A stretch of DNA of 64,000 nt from Pachyseris speciosa. Its lineage: Eukaryota > Cnidaria > Anthozoa > Scleractinia > Pachyseridae. Within the stretch, counting starts at the first letter, position 1, and each line of letters begins with the position of its first letter. The stretch is from assembly GCA_016490735.1 (NCBI GenBank), contig JAEMWC010000285.1, positions 395,001 through 459,000 on the forward strand, given 5' to 3'. The translations under genes were made by a program, and so were the position numbers. This document shows, one piece after another, positions 24,301 to 35,800 of this stretch. The notes below the pieces were generated by a model. The model was not told the origin of the DNA. It saw only the letters and a program-made list of their open reading frames with translations, and did no database searches.

Positions 24301-26839
24301 CGCGAGGAGAAAATAAATCAGATTACAATCCCGGAATGTTTTATTGTTTTGAGCAGCTGCGTTGGCGTTCATAGGTTCTCGTTTGTCCAGAACCTTTGTA
24401 TCTTTCAGTTAAAAGACTGAATGGATATGGGATTGAGATGGCAAAGAGTTCTGGCTGTGTGATTGTATATGAACAAGTTTACATGTAGTCGATACGATCC
24501 CTCTTAATTTTCCTTCCGTTGATGTTCCACTTTGAAACAGGCGTGTTAATAGTCGAATTGATAAAAACGGCGAATCAAATTATGTCTCAGTTTTCTTTTC
24601 TTTCTTTTTTTATTCTAGAAAAACCTGACCCCCCACAAAACCTGATCAGAGGTAAAGTATTCTACAACAAGCAAAAGACGCTTACTCTGAAAGTGACGTG
24701 GGAACCACCGAAATATGATGGTGGCGCGACAGTCAGCCATTACATTGTCGAACACAAGACGGTGAAAAAAGAATGGAGCGCTGCAAACAACGCATCTGTT
24801 AACGTGACAGAGTTTGGGTTTGAAGTGCAAAAGTCGCAGATATATACTGTGCGAGTGCGAGCGGTCAATCGACTGGGAATGGGAGTTCCCTCGGACGTGC
24901 TGAACGTAAAACTCACTGGTTAGTATCTTGTGAAACATTGTTCCCAGAATGCCACGTGTACGTTACACCTGTATGACTATCCAGTATGTTTGAATCCGGC
25001 CAGGATCAATCCTGACCATGTACGTATAAAGTTGTGAGAGGCGCCAGCCTTGACTGAGATGCTGGTTTCCCCTCCCCCCCCCCCCCCCCCCACCTACCCT
25101 TTTTTTTTTTTTTAACTATCAACTATTATTTATTTCATAATGTACAATTGCTATATTGACCCAATGCAAAAATGGCTGCCTTTAAATTATTCTTTTGTTC
25201 GAATTCGTATTGTTCGGAGGCTATTTTGAATACGAGCAAAAGAATAATTTAAAGGGGCCATTTTTGCATAGGGTCTATAAAAGGCGATTGACTTGGAGGT
25301 CGCGTTTAAGGTTACCGTGTACCTTCAGGGGTTGTATATTTATAATAAAAAACAGGATTTGTAATATCAACCGGATTTGTGATAAAAATCAACCGGATAT
25401 GTAATAAAATAACTAACCGGATTTGTAATAAACTTTCAACCGGATTTGTAATAACATACTTAACTGAATTTGTAATAACCTATCAACAGGATTTGTAATA
25501 ACACTGCGAAAGGTGAGTCACATACCTTGATGCGCGTTTGCGATAAAATATCAATATCCTTCCCTACCTTTACGGTTGGAAATTTCTATAGGGAGTGGGG
25601 AGGGGGGGGGGGTGGGGGATGAGGGGAGTCGAGGGGTCGAATTCGAATACGGAAAATGAGCGGAGAAGGGAGGGGAGTGAGCAGCCGAAATAGTATTTTT
25701 GGTGTTTTTCTGCCTGCCCCGCTTTCTAACTTAAGTCTAACAAGAATAACAAAAAGGTTTTCTAGGGGTCGAATTCGAATACGGAATTCAAGATGAGCGG
25801 AGAAGGGAGGGGATAGAGTGAGCAGCCGAAATAATATTCTTGGTGTTTTTCTGCCTGCCCCGCTTTCTAACCTAAGTCTAACAAGAATAACAAAAAGGTT
25901 TTCTGGTTTGTTATATAATATAAGCAAACATGATATGTTCTGATATATAACGCAACATTAAAACAGTACAGTGGTAAGATATGTGTGTTCGAAATATTAT
26001 AATGAAAGGTCCTTTAAATACCGAAATGACATATTTCCCTACCCTTTCATATACTTAGCCTCGTGAAAGCCTACCCTTTCATATACCTGAAGCGTGAAAA
26101 AGGTACCCCTTTCGGGTGGAGCCTCCCCGTATAATCCATTATAGGGAGAGCCCCCGGGGGTCATATATGAAGGCAGGTATGTAGAATATGTTAACTCCAC
26201 ACCCCCCCCCCACCCCCCCTCTCCTAAACTCCTCTGAAATTGGCGCCGTCTTCGACTCCTAACCTTCTGGAATGTCCAAATCCTTCCATAAGTAGGAGAA
26301 TAGAGGGTATGGATATCTTAAAGAAAATACATTGGGTATGCGATTCACCTTTCGCAGCGTTATTACAAATCCTGTTGATAGGTTATTACAAATCCAGTTA
26401 AGTATGTTATTACAAATCCAGTTGAAAGTTTATTAGAAATCCAGTTGAAAGTTTATTACAAATCCTGTTAGTTATTTTATTGCATATTCGGTTAATTTTA
26501 ATTACAAATCCTGTTGTTGTTACGTATCCGTAAAAGTTCATTTTTATGGAGAAAAATAAAAATCGAAAATTTTATACCCTGAACGTACTCGGTAACCTTA
26601 AAATAAATTATTGACTACGCTCCGACAATAATTGAAGACACGCTTAGAAAACCGGTGAAAAATCTTAGAAATAATTCTGAAAAACTGATCTAGCTGTGGC
26701 TAATTTTTGTAGAACTCGTTCTTTTTCAGAGGAAGATATGAAGAGTCTTGCGAGATCAAACAAATCAAGCTCAGTGACGGCGTGTGGTATTGTTGCAGCC
26801 TTTCTGCTTCTGTTGACTGTTTTTCACACCTTATCTTAA
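18361..26839 (+). CDS. Ig/fibronectin-III cell-surface protein with GPI-like tail (seven exons)
   Basis: Exons: 18361-18421, 18528-18932, 21599-21876, 22517-22828, 23375-23674, 24619-24918 and 26730-26839; all junctions except inside exon 3 are phase 1. Exon 1 is a signal peptide (MAAQLQLFIQESIFLLAFIT). Exon 2 is an Ig domain with the DTGKYFC motif, but the first cysteine position reads Leu (AVLHWEY). Exon 3 is a second Ig domain (VTLKC ... FFWK ... VTCVAK). Exons 4-6 each encode one fibronectin III domain (LTWNPP/YLVEYK, LSWNPP/YSVEYK, VTWEPP/YIVEHK). Exon 7 encodes a Ser-rich spacer and then the hydrophobic end CGIVAAFLLLLTVFHTLS with stop, as in GPI-anchored adhesion molecules. About 575 residues in all. 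Exon 3 needs a one-base frame correction near 21640. The layout is contactin-like, but short; the ligand is unknown. Confidence 0.8.
20229..20570 (+). repeat. Uninterrupted copy of the dispersed repeat
   Basis: Matches 9578-9864 plus 15203-15270 and shows the empty insertion site at about 20510-20520. It lies in intron 2 of the Ig/FN3 gene. The rest of that intron shows nothing recognisable. Confidence 0.8.
25310..26597. mobile_element. TTAA-flanked non-autonomous DNA transposon with sub-repeat arms
   Basis: The ends AGGTTACCG... and its inverse CGGTAACCT are flanked by TTAA at 25306-25309 and 26598-26601. Each arm holds several ~27-bp sub-repeats around GGATTTGTAATAA (25340-25510) or TTATTACAAATCC (26360-26515). 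The middle has a ~138-bp unit in two tandem copies (25627 and 25765, with GGGGTCGAATTCGAATACGG). A TTAA target fits piggyBac or Kolobok types. There is no transposase. It sits in the last intron of the Ig/FN3 gene. Confidence 0.8.
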
Positions 26840-27402
26840 CATGTATGAAAGCTGAAGTCAAGCCATCATCACTCAGTGAAAATAAGGATGACAAAACACA
26901 AAGATATAACAATTTTAACAATTGCCGGGGAAACATACGGTCACATTTTGTAGTTGGCTTCCATTGTTAAAAAAAATCGACTAATTGCATGAATTTGATA
27001 TACTCCAGTAAGGGTTGTCGCGACTCATATTTCACGCGTGTTTCCAGGGTGCATTGCGACGCTACGGCTTCAATTTTCTTTGTTCTCCTCTTGTTTTCGG
27101 TTGTCGCCAGCGATTTGTCGTTCTCTTCATGCTAAAGTCGCCCCTCCCAGCCACTTAGCATTGTTGAAAGCTGTGATTGTCATAAGTTGTTTTAACGGAC
27201 GGGTTAATCTGAAAAACTTTATCAGACATTTGGCATGTTTTAATGAAGTCGGATTTCTAGAAAATTATTAGCTTGTTTGGCCAAAAAAATGCATGTCAGA
27301 TGTGACAGTGTGAATCTCCGAAGTCGTAAACATTCGTAAGGCAATATAGCCAAACTTAGGGTGAAAATCACCCTTCAAAGAAAACTTTCCGCGGTGAAAG
27401 CC

Positions 27403-27943
27403 CGACATAGTAAATCGAACGTTCGAAAACCGAACTCAATCGAACACAATTTAATGGATTGAGTTCGATTGGCTCTGGGAAACCTACACAAAGCAAGCCC
27501 AAAGCAAGCCCATCAAAGCAGGTTTTTCTTGTGCTTTTTTACAATTTATTCAATAACAGAAACCCCATTTATAAACTGTCCACGGCAGTTAAGAGAACAG
27601 AACAGAACAAAGCTATCATTATTCCCGCGAGCGTATTCCGAAATTGTTGTACCCTTTCCTTTTTCAGCTAACTTACAATGCGGAATTTCTTTCTTTTCGT
27701 TTACGAAAAACATGTGCGCTACACTCCGGGCTGAAGTAACTCGAGCTTCCAAGATCTGGTTATGGATTTTCAACGCCTGTTTTACACAAATCACGAGTTC
27801 GAAAATCGAATGTTCGATTAGGTTCGATTGATTTTTTTTTTCAGTGAGTTCGACTGCCGAACTCAATCGAACTCAATCCATGGATTGATTTCGATTGAGT
27901 TCGATTGAAATTTAGTTCGATTGGGTTCGATTTACTATGCCGA
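27403..27943. mobile_element. Non-autonomous transposon with 9-bp duplication (Mutator-like)
   Basis: The ends CGACATAGTAAATCGAAC and GTTCGATTTACTATGCCGA are inverted. GTGAAAGCC occurs on both sides (27394-27402, 27944-27952). Subterminal AATCGAACTCAATCGAA motifs repeat several times on both arms. A 9-bp duplication is characteristic of Mutator-like elements. It holds no transposase. Confidence 0.75.
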
Positions 27944-27952
27944 GTGAAAGCC

Positions 27953-30900
27953 ATTGACGATTCTGACATGGGTGAGTATAATATGGAATTCGTTGGGGAA
28001 ATTGAAATTTGAAAAACGTTATAGTTGTAGACTTATAAATTAAATGCAAGGTAAATATTTTGGTGTTCACATTTGAGAGATGCAGCCACGATGGGCGGCG
28101 TATTGCTTTCTTATTTTATTTTTTGTCGTCTAGTTGTGTACTTGTGTATTATCTACTTGTCTATATTTATATTTTTATCCATTTCTTTTTCACTGAAAGC
28201 CTCGCCGCCTGTTGCGTAGAGTGAAATGTTTTAGTTTAAAGCTTTCTGCTCTGGCTTCGTTCAGCTTTGTGCAGTTTTCCTCTTTTTTGTTATGAATAAA
28301 GCTTATAAAATTGCGGTAAAATGTCACATTTCAGCTGAATGTCCAATTTGTCGGTTTGATCAAACCACAATAAATACTGCAATAGCAGCGCTGGTCGGAG
28401 ACGCCACATCTGGTGTGGCTGTGTATGAAATGAGAGATGAAGAAGAATGACTAAGCAGACGATTGTGTTCATGCTGTTCGGGGAGAGCTAGCTGTTACGT
28501 CACTCCGCTTTTTAAAAAAATGTAAGCGATTAGTTTGTAAGAAAATAATTTTTTAAATAATCCGTAACTCTGACGGCTTTAACTTGTTTGTAGTTCGTCA
28601 TGTAAAGATCTGTTCATGTTTGACAAAATAAACGATGAATTAAAACTGTTTGCTCTTTTGTCTGCCCGTTACGATAGGTAATTGAACTCCCACCATGCAC
28701 AACAAATACAGAGTAAGTGAATGCCGGCTAGTACGCGCTTCGGTGGGTTTGCGCGTGTGACAAGGAACACAGCACAAGGAAACTCCTGTGGAACATAGGT
28801 CGATAACGACTCCCAAAAAAGTATTGTTTTTCAGTACTTCAACAATCCTGAGTGGTCAATTGTCAAATTTGCCAAAACCAAGCTCCAAATGCAAAAAAAA
28901 ACAAGAAATTCTCCAAGAATTTGAAAGCGGCCTTTTTGACCTTGCGAGCCGAACTAATGCACAGGATGTAGTTGAAGTCGATCGTGCCGTAATTCAATTT
29001 TTGTTGAAGGCGCCTTTCAGTTAGCGTGACAGACGATTCAGACAGACTAGAACACGCAAGCTTGTCAAACAGTGCCAAAACACCAAATGTCTAATCCTCG
29101 GATTTGTTTCAAACAGAATGAAGAATTTGGTATAAACCGGGTCTTAGATCCGTGGATCAGTTTCTCGACGACAACCGATAAAGCTAAGCTGGCTCCAGCT
29201 ACAAACAACGCCACGCAATCAAAACAACTGCCTTGTTAATTTCATTCAGTATTGCACCATCATCGCAGTAACTTGTGCCCAGACTACTAGTCAGTCAACA
29301 CTTGTTTATCATCAAGAAACTCGTTTCCTATAATAAGATGTACATTGGAGGTATTCAATTCAGACTAAACATTTCTTTTAAAAAGGCCTTCGCTATTCCC
29401 GACTCCGACCCCTAAATAAACATTTTTGTTCAAGAATACGGAATTCGAATACTGCATGGTTTGGGCTTTCCATAGGTAGGAAAATTATTATCAAGCGATA
29501 AATACAAGGCGACTTACAATTTTTCACGCATTCCGCAAAATTCAATGTGTTTACTGGCATAAACTTGACTCCGCGTGAGCAATTTTTAGTTTTCCATTTT
29601 CTGTTAGAATAAAAAACGTTCTAATATTTGTAAACCACATTGTTTCTTGTTTCTTCTGGCGTAAAACCAGACTCCTAAGGTGATATTATACAGAAGGAAA
29701 GTGTTTCAAAAGATTGCATACTTTTCTACTGGAAGCGACGTTAGGCAGTTTCCGGTTTCTTAAACTTAGCAGTATCCGTACGCAAATGGTAGTTTTATTT
29801 CTTTTTAAAAGAATAATAGGGAAAAGGAATGCAATGAACACAAAAGGGAAGCACATTTATTACAAAAACGAAGTTCGACCGCTTGAGTTGTCGAGTCCGA
29901 TTAAATTTATGTTTATATCACGAACAATCTCGTTACATGTAAAGTAAATTCACGGAAACTGAGTTATGGACTTTCTTTAAAATTTCATAGGCCTTATAAA
30001 TTATTTTAAACGTTGTTACAATTAATCATTCCGGAAAAGAAACACAAATGCCAAAAGATTTTGTTTAAAACAAGTTCATTGTGAAATGAAAATAAACATA
30101 GGTAGGACACAGTTTCAAAACTATAAACATCTGTTCAATCAGAAATGCCCGTTCCCACGAGTGAAACAGGCAAGAAACATAACTTGCACGCAATATCGGG
30201 AAAGCAAGCGAATCCACAATAAAGCTACCCTACCATTTTGATGCGTTTTCGCCTTATCGTCCACACTAAAAGGCCCAAAAACGTTGATAAAAACGAAGAC
30301 TTTCGAAAACGGTTTCAAAAGGGGAGTCTTGAAAACGTATGGTTTTGAAAACGCCTCGTTTCTGCTATCATTTTGTTACTAGTTCTGAGATTACACCAGT
30401 TTCTTCCTCTGGCCGAACGGGGCACGGGGCACGTGACGGACGAAACGAAAAAAAAACCCGGGAATTTAAGAAGCGGCTTCAACGGCCATCGTGTTCTTAT
30501 TTTCAAGCGTTTGAATTAAATAAAAACTAGAGGCCTTATTGGCCTTCACTCGGCATTCCAAGAGGCAGTCGGAAATTGTAATTTACTACTTCACTGATTC
30601 ACCTACACGGTTGTATACATATTATAACAAAGTTGGCATAACGAGATAAATTGTCAAGAAATTGAGATATTGCAAAATAGTAAATAAACGACCTGTCAAA
30701 GTCTCAGGGATGTGCGGTGATATCCCGTATTTGAGTTATTCAGCAAAATATAACGCTCAAAATTACAGAGTTTAGTATGGAGTGGCCCGGAAACATCTGC
30801 AGTTTAGTTTTAGTGAATCCACGTTGTCGTGTGCGTGATATGTTCCGTGTTAGTGTTGTTATTCTCGTTATTGCGTTATTTTTAGTTATTGCTTGCGCAT

Positions 30901-32830
30901 AAACACAGGAACTGAGCTTTGCGAATGAAACACAACGACGATCCGATCTTGACTTTTTATAGGCTGTGACGGTTACGAAATCTAGCCATCATTTGTCTCA
31001 CGACCGAGCTAGTAAGGGGCATGGGTCTATTCCTGATTTAACGTCACAAACTGATTTTAATGCATGTTTATTATATTAAATTATTATTATGTTCACAAAG
31101 ACTTGCCGCGATGCAAATCAGTTTGTCTCGCGCGGTTTTACGAATCAAAGGAGTCAAATCCCACTATTTTCATGCCGTGTAAGCCAAAATGGTCATTCCA
31201 GCTTTCAAAATACACTAAACCTCTCCTGTATTTGCAGACGTTTTTTTATGGTTTATTTTCAAAGCTGGGAAAGTGGTGTTGTAGAGAAGAAATTAATGGT
31301 CTACATATAAGTCACCAAAAACCTGCAGCAGATCTCTATTTCAAAATACATCATTTCAATCAAGCGGTATTCTGCTCACTGAAGATTTAATCTAATTTTA
31401 TATTCTGATGATGGCGAAGCTAGCAAATATATAAAAGTAAACGCCATATGAAAATCGTTTACTGATTTAAGCATTATGTTACTTTGGATCATCACGTGTT
31501 CTTGAGACTCACTTTATGTGAAAGTGGTTAAACCAAAATCTACGTCACTGCTATGACGTTTCGCTTGCCTATCATAACTGCCTCAAAAAACTCAATGAAC
31601 CAATCAGGATTCAAATACAAGCCATCACTGCTTTTCATCTTCTTTTAAGTAGTTTAAAACTTGGCTTAGTGTCGTTTAATTTTGGTTTAGTATTTTTTTA
31701 ATTCTTAGGTTTATCACAGAATTCCAGGAAAGATTAAAAACGCCGTTTACCGTTTGCAGATATCTGCATTGGTTCTGAAGCTGTTAATTTAAGTTTGAAA
31801 AATGTGTGAAATGTGCAAGTGAGAGGATTGATGACATCATAGACTCAACCCACTATAACATCAAGTATACGAGTAGAGCTATGTCGGTCAATTTGCGGCA
31901 GAGACCATTAATACTTGGTAGGCTAATAGTTCTAGAGGCAACACACCTACGGATTTAAAAAAACGATTCCCATGGCAACTCACTCTTTTCCAGTCCCTCC
32001 AACCTGATTTCAATATTTTTGTGATTTTCAGCTCGAAAAACATTCAACAAGGCCACGAACTAGACCTAAAATGTTTATATGATTGCTGGACCATACAGAT
32101 GAGGCACCAAAATGTAGAACGCCAAAGGTGGCCAGCAAAGCTCTTAATATCAGGGAGGTCTGAAACTCAATATGTTGCCATGGTAAAAAAAATAAAAACT
32201 GGTAAGCTCATATTGTGGAGCACATCTTGTAGAATCTTACTGCAAAGAATGAAGCATTTCTGATGCAAATTGGCTGAGATATCTTTCTCATCATATTTGA
32301 TTAAAATTCGGTTGAGTTTATGACTTCATCACTTGGCTAATTTGCATATTTAAAAACTTGAATATCTCTCGATCAAAAAGACATTTGAAAATAGTAGACA
32401 GTATTCTTCTTCTCGTACAGTCTACTTGTTTATATTTTTAAATGGCTCAGATAGGAAAGATTAATTTCGTCACAGTAGCACTTTAAGTTCGATAACAAAA
32501 CATTTTACTTGGGAGTTTCAACAAGATTGCATTATGCGAATTCAAGAAAAAACCACGAGAATACGGCGTTAAATGCGAGAAACAAGACATGGTACAATAA
32601 CTGGGGTACAAGCCAATGAAGAAAACATAATGATTCCATTGTTTTCACACTGATGTCTTAAGCGTCACTGACGTGTTCATTAGTCATAACTCTGCCTTTT
32701 ATGGGAAGTTATCATCGGGCTCGCATACGTAACCTGCTGTATGTAAAGAAAGATAACGACTGCTTTGAGCAAATGTACAACAGTATTTGGCAGTAAAAAC
32801 AGCGATGCATACATAGTGCAGAAGCACGTT
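27953..32830. other. Intergenic stretch between converging genes, nothing recognisable
   Basis: It lies between the end of the Ig/FN3 gene and the stop of the ABCC gene. Open frames here (for example 28788-29024 and 31064-31390) lack domains, splice context or compositional support. Confidence 0.5.
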
Positions 32831-35800
32831 TCAAGACTTCACAACAAAACGTAACAGCGGGCTGTCTTGTCGCTCAAGCAGGGCTCTTGGAGTATCCATT
32901 GCCACCACTCTTCCTTCTTTCATAACAACCACACGGTCGTAATATAAAACCGTGTCGCGACTTATCTGTCCATAAGCAGTATTAATCACCGTGTAGTACC
33001 TAAGCTGTTGCTTCACGACATCGCGAATTATTCGAGTCGTGTTGAGGTCGACGCTTGACATGATGTCATCCAAGATAATGATTCGCCTTCCCTGCAGCAA
33101 CGCTCGAGCGAGTGTTAACAACACCTGCTGAGAGTAAGAAAAGCGAGATGGCTGGGTCATGATATAGTCCAACTGTCTTGGAAGTTGTTCCACGTAGTCT
33201 TTCAACCGAACAGCCTCTAAGGCGCTCCATAGGTCTTCATCCTCATGAATTCCTTCCGGGTCAAGATTGGTTCTGAGTGATGCCGTGAATATAAATGATT
33301 CTTTCTGAACTACGCTGACCGCTCTCCTTGCTGCTTGAAGGTTAAACATTTTCAATGACATCTCGTCCACCGTCACTTCACTGCACGATTCGTTCAAGCG
33401 CAGGATGTCGGAGACGAGCGAAGTATTTTTCACGTCTCTTTCACCCGTTACACACACTTTCTCCCTGGCTCTGATCTCTAAAGTCATTGTTTGAAAAGAC
33501 ACTCTGCGGCGAGGAGTATACGCTATTAGACCATAATCAGCAATGTTCACTGCGCCTTCAATTGGCCAGTCTTCGGGAGGCTTCGTGTCATTCTCGTGAC
33601 CAGGTTCGGGACGAAGATCAAAGTAACTCAAGAGTCGAGCTGCAGAAGACATTCCTTTCTCGATCTCGGAGAGTAAGAGGGGAACCAAGGCGATCCCTAC
33701 CACTAGCTGTCTGTCGTAAGTCAATGATAAAGCTACAAGAGCTGCAAAGGAGAATAGAACGTGCTGTTAAAAAGAGGGGAAAATTTTCTTTTTGAAAGAT
33801 TCCAGCGAAACAGTGAAAACAGACTAAAAGCTGAAAGTGTAGTTATTCGGCCGTATAGTTGTCTTCGCTCTCTACTCGTAAGTAATAGAAAACTACATTG
33901 GCGATGAGAGGAAAAGCATGGATGGGGCATTAATAAGAGCGCGAATGTACCACCATTGTTTTTGAATTTCAATACCCGCCACATCCAATATATGTATACA
34001 GTGAATGTTCTCGTTCATTTCATCGGCGTCACTGAGCAGTTGAAGCGTTCTTCTGGGTTTTAAGAGCAGTAGTAACTAGTAGTGTCGGCATCGCCAAAAT
34101 TTACCACAGTTCTTTCTTTTCCTTATTGTCGTTGAGATTATGGAATCGCTACAATGTTTTTGTGTACATTGAAAACGTTAAGCATGGAATTAAAGATATA
34201 TTGAGCAGCACTTCCGTGTGGTTCTGTTTTTTTGCGTGTGTTGTACAAAGTACTCGGTGTAAGCAGGAGTTAAGCGTCTTTCTTCCTTTGATGCTTTTTA
34301 GTGAACTTTATTTCACTTTTTATGTAACGCTACTTACGGACGTCACTGGTGAAGATGACGATAACAGTGGCTATACACATGAATAGTGACATGACGGCCA
34401 AGTGCCTGAGTGCTAACCACTGCTCAGCTGCTGACCGCATGCATACTGCTGCTGTGTATTGGTCTTGCAGCCTGAAGAGGAATTAAAGGAAAATAAGGCT
34501 TATGAAGATAGGTAGAATCCTTCTGAAGAAAAGAAGTAACAAACAAGAACAGAATTAAATGATGGAAAGTGGCTTACTTGTTTCCACTGGGTTATTTATA
34601 GATACGGCATAGGATATTTACAAAAATTCAACTATCTGCAAAAAGCCACCGAACCTTACATATGTATAGATACTGCTACGTTCTCAGTGCTCTTTGCCGA
34701 CCAAATAGTGGACGCGTGATTAGGTTTCATATATCTTGAAGGGTTTTCCCTAGCTTTAATAATTTACTTTGGTTTGATTTACTGTGCAGAAAGAAAGTGA
34801 TATTTCTTGTGGTACAGATTACACGTTTATTTAAGGCAATAGGGACCTTTAACATCAGGTTTTTTATAGTTAACGGCAAACGGCAAACCAAGTCACGTGA
34901 CCACCGTCTTGCGTAGCGTTTGAAGTTTGCAGTTCACGTTTGAACGGCAGGAAGCCGGGCTTCCAGCGGTAAGTGATTTACGGCAAGGTTTTTTGACAGT
35001 AAAAGTTGCACAGCTTCGCGTTTAAAGGCAAGACTGAACTAGATATTTATGCTGCCTGCGATGTGCTAGTTAGATTTTTCAACTCGAATAAATGAACAAT
35101 TCATGTTTTAGGCGATTAAAGTAAAGCACTTAAACTTGATGAAAAACAATATAGCCGCACGAAACAACGAACGCCTTGCTAAAATTCAAAAACCTGGTAA
35201 CTGAGACTGCAAACTCCAAACCACAAACTGCAGTTTTCGGTTTGCGGTTTCCAATAAAAACCCTGATGCTAAAGGTCTCTAATGGTAACCTCGCACAAAC
35301 GTATGTTCTCCTCCCCCACCTCCCCAACCCTTACCCCCGGGAGGAAAGAGGTGGTTTGAATTAAGTGAAGGAAGCCTGACCTGTAAAAAGCCTTTGAAAA
35401 ATACTTTTCCCTGCAGTAAGCCCTGATGGTGACTGCACCATCGATGGTGTCAGCAAAGTGCGCCATAAGAAGCTTCAAACTGTTGCTCTCCAAAGCCCTG
35501 ACTTTTCGCTCCAGCTGGAGATAGTACCTTCCAATGAGTATCAGAACAACTGCTGCAGGAACAGCTACGAGGCTGGCCCAGGGGGTCGCTATCTTGATGA
35601 TAATCACCGAAGCAACGTGCTCGATAACAGTCTGAAAGAACCGCAATATGTCTGGGGGAAGTTTCTCGTCAAGGCATTCCATGTCCTTTGAAAACGTTTT
35701 CAGCAATGTTCCCTGTGTTTAATCGATGGAAAGTTATGTCGCCCTTATCTTAGTATAACTTGCAAAGCGGCACCTATATGTTGCACTTAAATGTCCTACC

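Noticed and set aside
31064..31390. 108-codon plus-strand ORF in the intergenic gap
   Set aside because: No domain, no splice context and composition like surrounding non-coding DNA.
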